NCBI GenBank assembly: GCA_016193485.1
Contig: JACPRZ010000014.1
Coordinates: 1-51,396, forward strand
Length of the DNA: 51,396 nucleotides
Direction of reading: 5' to 3'
From: Bacteroidota bacterium
GTDB lineage: Bacteria > Bacteroidota > Bacteroidia > JACPRZ01
The notes beneath the pieces were generated by a model. That model was not told where the DNA came from and did not search any database. It was given only the letters and a program-made list of their open reading frames with translations. Shown piece after piece: positions 16,069 through 25,215 of the stretch (its first letter is position 1; each line of letters starts with the position of its first letter). The position numbers and the translations under genes were made by a program.

Positions 16069-16953
16069 ATGAGAAAAAAATTACTCTTATACCTTCTGGC
16101 AATTCCATTATTTTCCTGTCAATCTGAACAAGGAAGTAAAGAACTGAATGAGAAAACAGTTTCTGAGCGGAATCAATTAATACAAAATTTGAAAAAAGAA
16201 AATGACTCTTTGAAACAAGAAATTAATGACACCCCAAAAATTGGAGTTGACAATAATAAAAATGAGAAAATAAACCCCCAATATGACAAACTTCTTAAAA
16301 ATGAGAACCCAACAAAAGATATTCAAATATTAATACCGGGTAAATTTTGGTATGGCTATTTTAATGATGATGTGAAAAAATTGGAGTGGTATGGTATTTT
16401 TCAACAAAAAGATACATTTATAATCAAAAAAACTAATTTAATTTTAGAACCGACCTCTTGGGGAGATGAGAAGGAGGGTGGGAAATTTGTAACAACCACT
16501 ATTGGAATGGGTACACCAATAATATTCATAGCAGGTCTTAAAGACGCTCAAGAGGGAAAAATACAATCAATAAAATTAGAGAAAGCGACTCTAAATCCCG
16601 GAGAGGTTATGCTTTTAAAATTCAACGGTTGGGAAATATTTTTTGGTGCATATGGAACAATTATCCCATATGGAGATATTTTAGATTACCTTTTGGAAAT
16701 AAGGTCACATAGAAAATTGCCCAAAAATGAAAGTAAACAGCAAATATTCGCTGGAGGAGCAAATTTAAAATACGACACCTATTCATTTTATTGGGCTGGT
16801 GACATTGATAGAGATGGCTTACTTGACTTAATAATGGCTTTATATTCCGATGGTGGTAATCGAATAGAATTATTTTTATCATCAAAAGCAGAAAATGGAC
16901 AATTAATTAAAAAAGTAGCAGAGTTTTCATACAAAGATTATATAGGATGCTGA
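16069..16953 (+). CDS. lipoprotein of unknown function
   Basis: A 294-residue protein. The lipoprotein signal ends LFSC (cysteine 17). Residues about 25-60 are a charged coiled-coil-like stretch (NQLIQNLKKENDSLKQE). The rest includes KFWYGYF, WYGIFQQKD, and near the end DIDRDGLLDLIMALYSDGG, a calcium-loop-like motif also found in FG-GAP repeats, then KKVAEFSYKDYIGC. The same arrangement appears in the frameshifted gene just upstream, so the pair arose by duplication or was captured together. Function not recognised. Confidence 0.8.
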   Translation: MRKKLLLYLLAIPLFSCQSEQGSKELNEKTVSERNQLIQNLKKENDSLKQEINDTPKIGVDNNKNEKINPQYDKLLKNENPTKDIQILIPGKFWYGYFNDDVKKLEWYGIFQQKDTFIIKKTNLILEPTSWGDEKEGGKFVTTTIGMGTPIIFIAGLKDAQEGKIQSIKLEKATLNPGEVMLLKFNGWEIFFGAYGTIIPYGDILDYLLEIRSHRKLPKNESKQQIFAGGANLKYDTYSFYWAGDIDRDGLLDLIMALYSDGGNRIELFLSSKAENGQLIKKVAEFSYKDYIGC

Positions 16954-16976
16954 CTGGACAAAAAAACACCATCCAC

Positions 16977-17049
16977 GTTGTTAAGCACATTTACTTTTGC
17001 CCTGTTTTCTTTTTTAAGGTATATGGCAAAAGTAAAAGAGCTTAACAAC
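16977..17049. repeat. class B hairpin, copy 3
   Basis: Shares the inner arm (ATTTACTTTTGCC with GGCAAAAGTAAAAG) and T-rich loop with the copies at 646 and 4525. The outer arm is again different and complementary: GTTGTTAAGC with GCTTAACAAC. TACTTTTG inside its left arm is a potential -7 box. It sits 23 bases past the last cassette gene, near the right end of the array. Confidence 0.65.
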
Positions 17050-17383
17050 CCAACAAAAAACGCTTCGCAAAATTTAACCTTTTCATCCCGCTTGGCGACC
17101 GCTCAAAAAAATCGTTTCTCGTGGACAAGTACGAAGCAAATCAAGTGTTTCAACCTCGTGGTCAATGTATCGGTTGACAGCACTGGAAATTCCGGAACCA
17201 TTTGACCATGGTTTTCCGGGAATCACTGACCATGATGATCCGGTTTTGATTGACCATACAGATTCGGGTGATAACGAAGGAGTTAAGTTGTTTTTGTTTC
17301 TTTGACCCTGTGCCGGTCAGTTTGCTCCGGAATGAGGTGGTCAGTTACCCAGGAATTTCCACTTAAAGGGTAAATAAAAATTC
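17050..17383. other. right border of the array with IS21-like repeat remnants
   Basis: No gene is supported. Between 17200 and 17340 short repeats of the form TTGACCAT...TCCGG occur about three times (17201, 17226, 17250), with related pieces near 17305 and 17334. Such spaced repeats resemble the ends of IS21-family elements in Bacteroidota, but no transposase is present. Base composition changes here from AT-rich cassette DNA to the chromosomal backbone. Confidence 0.4.
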
Positions 17384-18607
17384 TCAAATGGCAGCCATCA
17401 GCAGATTAATATCCTTGTACGGCAGGTTAAATAATTCACCGAGTAATTTGTTCGTAAGTATCCCTTTGTAGAGGTAAACGCTGTTGCGCACACCGCTGTT
17501 TTTCCTCATCATGCTTTCCAACCCGCCTTCTTCGCCTATTCCGAGTAATATGGGGGCGAAAATACTGCTTAAAGCATACGAAGCGGTTCGGGATACACGG
17601 GAAGCAATATTGGGAACGCAGTAGTGGGTTACTCCATATTTCTTGTAAACCGGGCTGGCATGGTTGGTTACCCTTGATGTTTCAAAGCAACCGCCCTGGT
17701 CAATGCTGACATCCACAATTACAGATCCGAATTTCATACAGCTGACCATGTCATCCGATACCACGCAAGGTGTACGGCCAAAAGGTGCACGTAAGGCGCC
17801 TACTGCAACATCGGCAGTGCGCAACGTTTCTTTCAACAGTTTCGGTTCTATTATTGAGGTATAAATTCTACGTCCTATGAGGTTCTGCAGCCGGGCTAAC
17901 TTATAGATGGAATTATCAAATATTTTGACTGTTGCCCCAAGGCCAAGTGCCGCCATCGCTGCAAATTCGGCAACCGTGCCGGCTCCCAAAATCACCACTT
18001 CCGCAGGAAATACACCCGGGATCCCTCCCAGCATATAACCGGGACCGTCATTGGCGTTGCTCAGGTATTCAGCCGCTATCAGGATGGATGTGGTTCCCGC
18101 TATTTCTCCCATGGCGCGTATGACCGGGAAAATCCCCGTTTCGTCCATGATATAGTCATAGGCGATTGCCGTGATCTTTTTATCCATCAACCGCCTCAGG
18201 AAATTTTCCGGCTGAACGGTTAACTGCAGGGCGGAAAGTAAAATATGGTTCGGCTGAAGTAATTTGATCTCATCTATGGTAGGAGGATTCACCTTCAGGA
18301 TCATATCGGCCTTAAAAACATCTTCTTTGGATAATGCGATTTCGGCACCCACATCGCTGTAATCCTTGTCCTGGAAACTTGCCGACTTCCCGGCTTCGGT
18401 TTCCACAATAATCCTGTGTCCGTGATTATGAAGCAAGCCGGCTGCTTCCGGTACAAGGCATATCCGGGTTTCGTAGAAAGCGGTCTCCTTGGGTAAACCG
18501 ATACTGAGTTGCTTTTTCTGCTTTTTCACTTCAAGCATCTCTTCCTGCGGTTGCATACCTCCTCCTTTACTGAAACCGAATGTTGCCGAATAACCGGATA
18601 AAACCAT
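17384..18607 (-). CDS. ald: alanine dehydrogenase
   Basis: A 407-residue enzyme converting L-alanine and NAD+ to pyruvate, ammonia and NADH. The N-terminal substrate domain has PKETAFYETRICLVPEA and LKVNPPT (arginine and lysine for substrate binding). The NAD-binding glycine motif is VILGAGTVAEF, followed by SVIVDVSIDQGGC. The usual HLH segment reads LQL here, which I recall as normal for Bacteroidota members. The true start may be internal (MQPQEE or later), because the first 15 residues look non-conserved. It stands alone on the minus strand. Confidence 0.9.
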   Translation of the reverse strand: MVLSGYSATFGFSKGGGMQPQEEMLEVKKQKKQLSIGLPKETAFYETRICLVPEAAGLLHNHGHRIIVETEAGKSASFQDKDYSDVGAEIALSKEDVFKADMILKVNPPTIDEIKLLQPNHILLSALQLTVQPENFLRRLMDKKITAIAYDYIMDETGIFPVIRAMGEIAGTTSILIAAEYLSNANDGPGYMLGGIPGVFPAEVVILGAGTVAEFAAMAALGLGATVKIFDNSIYKLARLQNLIGRRIYTSIIEPKLLKETLRTADVAVGALRAPFGRTPCVVSDDMVSCMKFGSVIVDVSIDQGGCFETSRVTNHASPVYKKYGVTHYCVPNIASRVSRTASYALSSIFAPILLGIGEEGGLESMMRKNSGVRNSVYLYKGILTNKLLGELFNLPYKDINLLMAAI

Positions 18608-18842
18608 TAGAGGTGAAATTATTGTGGACTGTCTTAATTTACATTTTTAAAAAGCCAATTACCAATTCCCAAGCCAAAGGCGGCAGGTACCGACTCACAA
18701 ATTCCATAAAAAAAAACCTGCGACTCGGATACCTTGGTTCTGGAATTTGAATTTCCTGGGACTTGGTGCTTGGGTCTTGGTTCTTGGGACTTATTTTTTT
18801 GCAAATTCAAGTTTATTGAATGAATAACGAGTGATACAAAAT
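18608..18842. other. intergenic region with CTTGG-type simple repeat
   Basis: No gene is seen. From about 18735 to 18790 the strand repeats CTTGGG-like words, a low-complexity tract that recurs at 42165-42235 beside the TPR gene. These tracts mark intergenic spaces of this genome; no function can be assigned. Confidence 0.4.
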
Positions 18843-19310
18843 TTAAACTTTCCTGGTTACTGAAACAATAAAACTCCTCCCCCCCTCTTGAGGTGTTTGA
18901 GCAGCGGAACCGGGTTCATTTTCACGAAATACAGCCACTTGTACGAAATCAGGAGGTAAAAGTTGCCGGAATTTTTCAGGCCATTCAATAAAACAATAAT
19001 TTCCGCTGAAAAAATATTCCTCATACCCGAGGTCAAGTATTTCTCTGACCCTTTTAACTCTATAAAAATCAAAATGATATATTCTTCCTGCCACAGGGCT
19101 CTCATATTCATTTATTATGGAGAAGGTAGGGCTTACCACAAAATCAATAACCGAAAGTTTACGGCAAATTGCCCGGATAAGGGTGGTTTTTCCTGCACCG
19201 AGATCACCGGATACTGCAAATATCTTCAGTCCCTCTCCCAATGTAAGTACCTGTCCGGCTATATCATCAAGGTCACGGATTGAAGAACAGTAAAGGGATG
19301 ATTTTTTCAT
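18843..19310 (-). CDS. tsaE: tRNA threonylcarbamoyladenosine biosynthesis ATPase TsaE
   Basis: A 155-residue protein using the start MKKSSLYCSS at 19310; the frame is open further upstream but not conserved. It is the ATPase partner of TsaB/TsaD in making t6A37 on ANN-reading tRNAs. The P-loop GDLGAGKTT is at 35-43, SPTFSIINEY at 60-69, HFDFYRV at 79-85, and FIEWPEK follows: the full TsaE signature. The C-terminus is slightly longer than usual and crosses a C7 tract (18879-18885). It is divergent from the HU/SPOR gene, with 81 bases between the starts. Confidence 0.93.
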   Translation of the reverse strand: MKKSSLYCSSIRDLDDIAGQVLTLGEGLKIFAVSGDLGAGKTTLIRAICRKLSVIDFVVSPTFSIINEYESPVAGRIYHFDFYRVKRVREILDLGYEEYFFSGNYCFIEWPEKFRQLLPPDFVQVAVFRENEPGSAAQTPQEGGRSFIVSVTRKV

Positions 19311-19391
19311 GATCCGGTTGAAAATTTTTGTAAAAAATGACGGATTGCGGTTTACCGGCAAAGATATAATGTATACATTTGTCAACTGACG

Positions 19392-20408
19392 ATGCGGATT
19401 ATGGATCTTGAGCGTTATATTACCGGCCTCCTCGCGAAAACCGATTGTGTTATTATTCCCGGTTTCGGTGGGTTTATTGCAAACCGGGTTCCTGCAAGGG
19501 TTGACCCTGCAAGGAACATCATTCATCCCCCTTCAAAAAAAATTTCCTTTAACTGCGAAATCCGGCACAATGACGGATTGCTTGCCTCTCATATTGCATT
19601 AATGGAGAAAATTCCCTATGAAGAATCCATGAACAGGATCAAACGGGCAGTTGGCGCACTGCAGAATGGGATTGAAGAAAAGGGCATATATGAGTTCGGC
19701 AGTATCGGTTGTTTCAGGATGAATCCTGAAAATAAATTATTGTTTACCCCTGATCCCGGGTTCAGGATGATTCCGGATTTTTTCGGACTGGAACCCCTGA
19801 CCATACAGCCGATTGAGGTACTTGATAAAAGCGATGCAAAACACGGTATCAGGGAACTGGATTCGCAATTTTTCTACCAGAAAAGAGAAAGAAAACACCT
19901 TCTTATAGCTGCGTCTGCCGCTATTTTTCTTCTTGCCGGTTCATTTATTTTATTCGCACTCAATCGTTCCTGGTTACATGAGTTCAAAATAAATTACAGT
20001 TCATTTGACATCTTTAAGGAGGAAAATAAATCCTATTCCGCAAGGGATACTTTATTCACGGTACTGCAGCCGGCAGCGGTTCCCGATACTGTTGAGATAT
20101 GGCTGAATAAAATTTCATCGGATACCCTGAAAACAAGGTCAGTTGCAGATGATGAAGAACCAGCCGTAATTTCTTCAGGCGAAAAACAATACTTTATCAT
20201 CGGGGGGTGTTTTAAAATTTATGCAAATGTTGAAAAATTCATCCGTAAAGAAAAAAAGAGGGGATTTAATCCTGAAATCGTTGATAAAACCGGCAACGGC
20301 CTTTACCGGGTTTGTTATGATAAATATTCTACCCGCTACGAAGCCCTGAAGACATTGAAGAAAATCAGGGGTTCAATGAATGGCGATGCGTGGCTGCTGG
20401 AAGGGTAA
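19392..20408 (+). CDS. HU-CCDC81 / SPOR domain membrane protein
   Basis: A 338-residue protein. Residues about 5-60 and 65-135 fit the two bacterial HU-CCDC81 domains (DCVIIPGFGGFIAN, then YEFGSIGCFRMNPENKLLFTPDP). One membrane segment lies near 173-190. The last 75 residues form a SPOR domain (YFIIGGCFKIYANVEKFI, RVCYDKYSTRYEALKTL), which binds denuded peptidoglycan at division sites. The architecture is a Bacteroidota hallmark and suggests a role in division or envelope anchoring. The start may be the second methionine (MDLERY). Confidence 0.88.
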   Translation: MRIMDLERYITGLLAKTDCVIIPGFGGFIANRVPARVDPARNIIHPPSKKISFNCEIRHNDGLLASHIALMEKIPYEESMNRIKRAVGALQNGIEEKGIYEFGSIGCFRMNPENKLLFTPDPGFRMIPDFFGLEPLTIQPIEVLDKSDAKHGIRELDSQFFYQKRERKHLLIAASAAIFLLAGSFILFALNRSWLHEFKINYSSFDIFKEENKSYSARDTLFTVLQPAAVPDTVEIWLNKISSDTLKTRSVADDEEPAVISSGEKQYFIIGGCFKIYANVEKFIRKEKKRGFNPEIVDKTGNGLYRVCYDKYSTRYEALKTLKKIRGSMNGDAWLLEG

Positions 20409-20429
20409 AATTAAACTCCGTTTATCAAA

Positions 20430-20476
20430 ACTTCCGGAGTCCCGATAGTTATCGGGAAAACTTCGGAAGTTTTATT
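20430..20476. terminator. nested hairpin between the SPOR gene and the hydrolase gene
   Basis: The outer arms AAACTTCCGGAGT and ACTTCGGAAGTTTT pair, enclosing the palindrome CCCGATAGTTATCGGG. A TTTTATT tract follows, so it could terminate transcription of the SPOR gene. The inner palindrome recurs in both intron fragments and near 27717. Confidence 0.6.
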
Positions 20477-21280
20477 ATGTCCAGGTTAATCCGTATCCTG
20501 ATAATAATTTTCAGCACCTGGGCAATAGTGCTGGTTGCCGGGTGCCTCCTTCAGAGAAAAATGATTTTTTATCCTGAAAAATTACCGCGCAGTGAAAAAT
20601 TCGAACTTGCTGCCGGAAAGAACCGGGAGGTATTTATTTCCACTTCAGACAGCCAGGTCATAAACGGGATTTTTTTCAATGCCGACTCACCTAAGGGAGC
20701 GATTATTTACCTGCATGGCAATGCCGGCAGTTTGCGATCATGGCAATACATTTGGAATGATTTTAAGGATTTCAACTATGATTTGCTGCTTATTGATTAC
20801 AGGGGATATGGAAAAAGCACAGGGAAAATTTCTGAAGATGGACTCTACAGGGATGGTGAGGCATGTTTTCAGTTCCTGAAAAGCCGGGGATATGATGAAA
20901 AGCAAACCATTGTCTACGGGAGATCAATAGGTACCGGTATTGCGGTTGAACTGGCATTACGGAAAAATTGCAGATCACTGATCCTTGAAACTCCATATAC
21001 TTCATTGCCTGATCTGGCCAATAATTTCTATCCATTTCTTCTTCCAAAATTGTTTCTCAGTTTCAGATTCAATAATCTTGAAAAAGCGCCTTCAATAAAA
21101 TGTCCCGTTCTTATATTGCATGGCGACTTTGATGAAATAATTCCCGTAAGTCATGCACACAAACTACTGGGAGCGTTCAAATCAACAAAAGAAATTGTAA
21201 TAATTCCATCCGGTAACCACAATAACCTTTCTGCATTTCCTGAATTTCAAAATGCTTTGCGGAAATTCCTCGCACCGTAA
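20477..21280 (+). CDS. alpha/beta hydrolase, membrane-anchored
   Basis: A 267-residue protein from ATG 20477; the frame is open upstream but crosses the terminator hairpin. An N-terminal membrane segment (residues 4-23) is followed by an alpha/beta hydrolase domain: oxyanion-hole motif YLHGNAGS, nucleophile motif GRSIGTG, acid HGDFDE and histidine in SGNHNN. It resembles the YfhR/BAAT-like group of unknown substrate. The active site should face the periplasm. Confidence 0.87.
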   Translation: MSRLIRILIIIFSTWAIVLVAGCLLQRKMIFYPEKLPRSEKFELAAGKNREVFISTSDSQVINGIFFNADSPKGAIIYLHGNAGSLRSWQYIWNDFKDFNYDLLLIDYRGYGKSTGKISEDGLYRDGEACFQFLKSRGYDEKQTIVYGRSIGTGIAVELALRKNCRSLILETPYTSLPDLANNFYPFLLPKLFLSFRFNNLEKAPSIKCPVLILHGDFDEIIPVSHAHKLLGAFKSTKEIVIIPSGNHNNLSAFPEFQNALRKFLAP

Positions 21281-21304
21281 TAAACAGGGGATCCGTTTGC
21301 TTCT

Positions 21305-22543
21305 TCATTCTGCACTGACTTTTGTATATTTCAATGCCAGTTGACGTACAGGAAAGTACGATGAAATAAACCCGATAAAAAAGACAGTCAGGAAAACATA
21401 CAGGTAATCGGTCGCTTCAAATTTCACCGGGTAAGCATCAATGATCACATTTTCCTGGAATGTTATGACTTTATATTTTATCTGGATGAAGCAAATGACG
21501 GTGCCTGCAATCAGCCCCGAAATATTTCCGATAAGGGAAATAAAAATTCCTTCCAGCAGGAAAATTCTTTTTATCATCGTGTCATCAGCGCCCATACTTT
21601 TCATTATTGCAATGTCATTTTTCTTGTCAAATAGGAGCATGGTAACCGAACCGGTAAGATTGAAAATGGCTATAATGAGGATAAGGGTTACGATTAAAAA
21701 AACTCCCCACTTCTCCGATTTCATGATTTTATAGAGCAGTTCGTGCTGCATCGGGCGGTCAAGGACGATAAAATTATTCCCGGCAACTTCCCTTATTTTT
21801 CCGGTTAATTTTTCCTTCTGATCATCAGACGCTTTTTCCGAAAACATTACTTCAACATAAGATAATTGTTCAGCCAACTGCAGCATTTCGCGCGCAAAAC
21901 CGAGCGGTACTATCGCATATTTTGAATCAAAATCCTGCTGGATGGAAAAGATGCCACCGGCAATAATGGACCGGGTACGGAAAGCATCGTCCCTTATGGA
22001 TAAAGGCGCACCCGTGCTGCTCTTATCGGGAGCATAAAACGTTAAAGGGTTAAAAATATCCCCGATTTTCAGTCCCACTTTATCGGCAACATCATAACCG
22101 ATAACGGCAAAGCGCTGACTGTCCTTCTCCAGGATAAATTCTCCCGCCACCATCCTTTCTCCGATGCCTGCCCGGTTCAAAAATTCACCGCTTACGCCCT
22201 TCATTACCGCTATATGGTGTTTATCTTTATACTTCAAAAGGATAGTTTCCTCAACTACACCGGTCAGGCAAGCGACTCCCTGCAGTTCTTTGATTTTTTC
22301 ATAAGGAAATTGACGGGCTGCAAAAAATTTTCCTTTTACGGGTTTGATTTTCAGTTCCGGATCAAAGGCATCATATAACGACAGGACAAGGTCTTCAAGC
22401 CCGTTGAAGGCGGAGAGTGCGGTGATAAGCGACATGGTTCCGAACGCGATCCCGGCAATGGCAATAAGAGTGATGAAATGGATGATGTTGCGCGATTTTT
22501 TATGGCGAAGGTACCGGAGAGATACCCATAAGGGGAAGTTCAT
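21305..22543 (-). CDS. LolC/LolE-type ABC transporter permease
   Basis: A 412-residue integral membrane protein. The N-terminus (FPLWVSLRYLRHKKSRNIIHFITLI) and first membrane helix (20-45), a large periplasmic domain (45-275) and three C-terminal helices are the FtsX/MacB layout of lipoprotein-releasing permeases. ISLIGNISGLIAG near 330 is the family's conserved segment. No ATPase gene is adjacent, so the LolD-like partner must be elsewhere. Role inferred: moving lipoproteins from the inner membrane. Confidence 0.87.
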   Translation of the reverse strand: MNFPLWVSLRYLRHKKSRNIIHFITLIAIAGIAFGTMSLITALSAFNGLEDLVLSLYDAFDPELKIKPVKGKFFAARQFPYEKIKELQGVACLTGVVEETILLKYKDKHHIAVMKGVSGEFLNRAGIGERMVAGEFILEKDSQRFAVIGYDVADKVGLKIGDIFNPLTFYAPDKSSTGAPLSIRDDAFRTRSIIAGGIFSIQQDFDSKYAIVPLGFAREMLQLAEQLSYVEVMFSEKASDDQKEKLTGKIREVAGNNFIVLDRPMQHELLYKIMKSEKWGVFLIVTLILIIAIFNLTGSVTMLLFDKKNDIAIMKSMGADDTMIKRIFLLEGIFISLIGNISGLIAGTVICFIQIKYKVITFQENVIIDAYPVKFEATDYLYVFLTVFFIGFISSYFPVRQLALKYTKVSAE

Positions 22544-22645
22544 CGTACGATTTAAAACAGATTAAGCAAAAACGAAGGTACGAATAAGAAATTTTACAGA
22601 TGAATTTGAATTTTTTGTAAAATTGCACCCCAAAATCAGAACCCT

Positions 22646-24628
22646 ATGAACACCCCGATTTTTTCAGTTATAACGGCAAGTTTTGTAACAGGAACCTTAA
22701 TGCATATTGACCTCAGGGCACAGCAGGTTAATGATGCGGCACTTCTGACCATTGCAGGTGAACGGGTATATCTTTCGGAATTTAAGAGCATCTTCATGAA
22801 GAACACAAAAAAAGATACCCTGAAAGATGAAAAAGAAATAGAAGAGTACCTTGAATTGTTCACCAACTATAAACTTAAAGTCAGGGAGGCGCGCGCTATC
22901 GGCATGGACACCACGAAATCCTTCCGGGATGAATTGAAAGGTTACCGGAGCCAGTTGACCAAACCCTACCTTACGGATACTGCTACTGAAAACCGTTTAC
23001 TGAAGGAAGCATACCAACGGAAATTATCCGATATAAAAGCCAGCCACATCCTCGTAAAAGTGGCTCCTGATGCCGATCCGAAGGATACCGCTATTGCCTA
23101 TAAAAGGATTATGCAATTGCGGAACAGAATTATAAAAGGCGAACCGTTTGCCAAAGTTGCGCGCGAAACATCAGAGGTGGGCTCGGCAAAAGATGACGGA
23201 GGAAATTTCGGCTGGTTTACGGTCTTCCGGATGGAATACCCGTTTGAAAGTGGCGCATATAACGCAAAGCAGGGCGAGGTTACCCTGCCGGTGCGCTCTT
23301 CACTCGGTTATCACCTGGTGCAGGTGACCGGAAGGAGAGAGGCAATGGGTGTGGTAAGAGTGGCGCATATTTTAATGGCAATACAGGGTAAAACAAAAGA
23401 GGATTCACTGAAGGCAAAAAGACAGATTGACGATATTTATGAAAAATTGAAAAGCGGATCAAAATTTGAAGAACTCGCAAAGCAATTCTCTTCCGACAAG
23501 TCGTCAGGCATGAGAGGAGGTGAAATTCCTCCCTTTAAAGCGGGTGAGATGGTGGATATTTATGACGAAACCGTTTATGCACTGAAGAATGAAGGGGATT
23601 ATTCAGCGCCTTTTTTAACCGATAACGGCTGGTTTATTGTAAAAAAAGTTAACCGTAAACCGGTACCTCCTTTAGACGAGATCAAAGAAGAATTGAAAAA
23701 CCAGGTGCAGAAAGACGGAAGGTATAAATTTGCGAAAACCGTTTTTGTCTCCAAAATCAAAAAAGAATATGGTTTTAAAGAAAACAGGAACGTCCTGAAA
23801 ACTGTGACCCCGCTCATTGCTGATTCCTATTTTGAAGGAAAGTGGAAAAAACCATCTTCAGCATATTCTGAATTTTTGTGCTCGCTTGGTAAAAAACAGT
23901 TTACCCTCCAGGACCTGGTCAATTATATGGAAAAAACTCAGAGAAGGAAAACCCGGTCATCAATACCTTTTATCGTGAATGAAAGTTATACCCGGTTTGT
24001 GGATGAAGTTTGTACACAGTACGAAGATGAAAATCTTGAAATTAAATACAAACCATTTGCCGAACTCATGAAGGAGTACAGCGATGGAATCCTTCTCTTT
24101 GAACTTACCGATAAAAAAGTGTGGTCCAAAGCCATTAAAGACACAATCGGGCTTCAGAAGTTTTATGAAGAAAACCGTAAGAGTTATATGTGGGAAGAAC
24201 GTGCAGATGCAGATATCTTCCGTTGTAAAGATGATGCAGCAGCCGTAAAAATAAGAAAGATCCTTGAAAAGAGTTTAAAAAAAGGATATACCGTTTCCGG
24301 TATCTTAAAACAGGTCAATACCGACACCGTAAATAAAATCCTATCGGTTGAAGAAGTGCGCCTGGTAAAAGGGGAGCAGGATTTTATCAGTCCTGATGAG
24401 TGGAAACAGGGTTTGACAGCGAACTCAAAAAAGGACGGGAAAACCGTATTCCTCAACATAAAAAAGATAATACCGCCTGAGCCCAAATCGCTTAAGGAAG
24501 CCCGCGGCATTGTCACAACCGACTACCAAAATTTCCTTGAGCGCGAATGGATGGATGAACTGAGAAAAAAACATCCTGTAGTGATGGGTAAAGATGCGGT
24601 TTCAATCATCAAAGCATTATCAAAATAG
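22646..24628 (+). CDS. periplasmic parvulin-type peptidyl-prolyl isomerase
   Basis: A 660-residue protein with a signal peptide. Two parvulin domains are visible: one from SHILVKVAPDADP (about 133) to LGYHLVQVTGRRE (about 230), and one from VAHILMAIQGK (about 237) to NGWFIVKKVNRK (about 338). The long C-terminal part is charged and helical, probably a chaperone arm. It should help outer-membrane protein folding like SurA/PpiD. A lipoprotein gene starts one base after its stop codon. A second SurA-type gene lies at 44439. Confidence 0.88.
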   Translation: MNTPIFSVITASFVTGTLMHIDLRAQQVNDAALLTIAGERVYLSEFKSIFMKNTKKDTLKDEKEIEEYLELFTNYKLKVREARAIGMDTTKSFRDELKGYRSQLTKPYLTDTATENRLLKEAYQRKLSDIKASHILVKVAPDADPKDTAIAYKRIMQLRNRIIKGEPFAKVARETSEVGSAKDDGGNFGWFTVFRMEYPFESGAYNAKQGEVTLPVRSSLGYHLVQVTGRREAMGVVRVAHILMAIQGKTKEDSLKAKRQIDDIYEKLKSGSKFEELAKQFSSDKSSGMRGGEIPPFKAGEMVDIYDETVYALKNEGDYSAPFLTDNGWFIVKKVNRKPVPPLDEIKEELKNQVQKDGRYKFAKTVFVSKIKKEYGFKENRNVLKTVTPLIADSYFEGKWKKPSSAYSEFLCSLGKKQFTLQDLVNYMEKTQRRKTRSSIPFIVNESYTRFVDEVCTQYEDENLEIKYKPFAELMKEYSDGILLFELTDKKVWSKAIKDTIGLQKFYEENRKSYMWEERADADIFRCKDDAAAVKIRKILEKSLKKGYTVSGILKQVNTDTVNKILSVEEVRLVKGEQDFISPDEWKQGLTANSKKDGKTVFLNIKKIIPPEPKSLKEARGIVTTDYQNFLEREWMDELRKKHPVVMGKDAVSIIKALSK

Positions 24629-24629
24629 G

Positions 24630-25208
24630 ATGTTTTTACTGTCGTCCCGGGGTTTTCCCTATCACTCTTTTTTTCTGCATTTCCTTCGCCTTTGCTTAGT
24701 AATTATCCTTCCCGGTTGCGGCAATAACGGCAACAGTAATAAATCGTCAAAACCACTGGCGCGCGTTTATAATAAATTACTCCTGCCTGAGCAAATTCCG
24801 CCACATTTAAATTTCGGAACAACTCCGGATGATTCAAGTGCCGTCTTGTCCGACTTTATTGACGAATGGGTGCAGAATACCCTCATCATCCGCTATGCAG
24901 AAACAGTGCTTGCCGACAGTTTAAGGATGGATGATATTGAGAGGAGATATTCAGAATACCGGTCGGCATTGATCCTGCATGCTTTCAGGCATGCGGTGTT
25001 GTCAAAAGAGCTGGATACAAATATTACCGGTCAGGATATTACTGCATTCATAAGTGAGAACCGGTTTGATACCCTTGCCGGTGATTCAACCCGGTTGTAC
25101 CGTATTCGCACGGTGATTATAAACGAAAGGAAAAAACAGGTTGTAGCCCGGGCGATTGAGAAATTGCAGGAAGAAGCGCTGAAGAGGAACGCAATACAGA
25201 TATTCTGA
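24630..25208 (+). CDS. lipoprotein companion of the parvulin
   Basis: A 192-residue protein from ATG 24630. The signal ends LPGC (near residue 30), giving an outer-membrane or periplasmic lipoprotein. The remainder is helical and charged, resembling a SurA N-terminal chaperone segment without an isomerase domain. The tight spacing after the parvulin gene suggests one transcript and a joint role in outer-membrane protein biogenesis. The family is not named with certainty. The frame is open upstream to 24594 but overlaps the parvulin gene. Confidence 0.75.
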   Translation: MFLLSSRGFPYHSFFLHFLRLCLVIILPGCGNNGNSNKSSKPLARVYNKLLLPEQIPPHLNFGTTPDDSSAVLSDFIDEWVQNTLIIRYAETVLADSLRMDDIERRYSEYRSALILHAFRHAVLSKELDTNITGQDITAFISENRFDTLAGDSTRLYRIRTVIINERKKQVVARAIEKLQEEALKRNAIQIF

Positions 25209-25215
25209 TATTATA

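Noticed and set aside
17384..18607. Alanine dehydrogenase without the usual catalytic histidine
   Set aside because: LQL in place of HLH is, from recall, the normal state of Bacteroidota members, so it is not treated as a defect.
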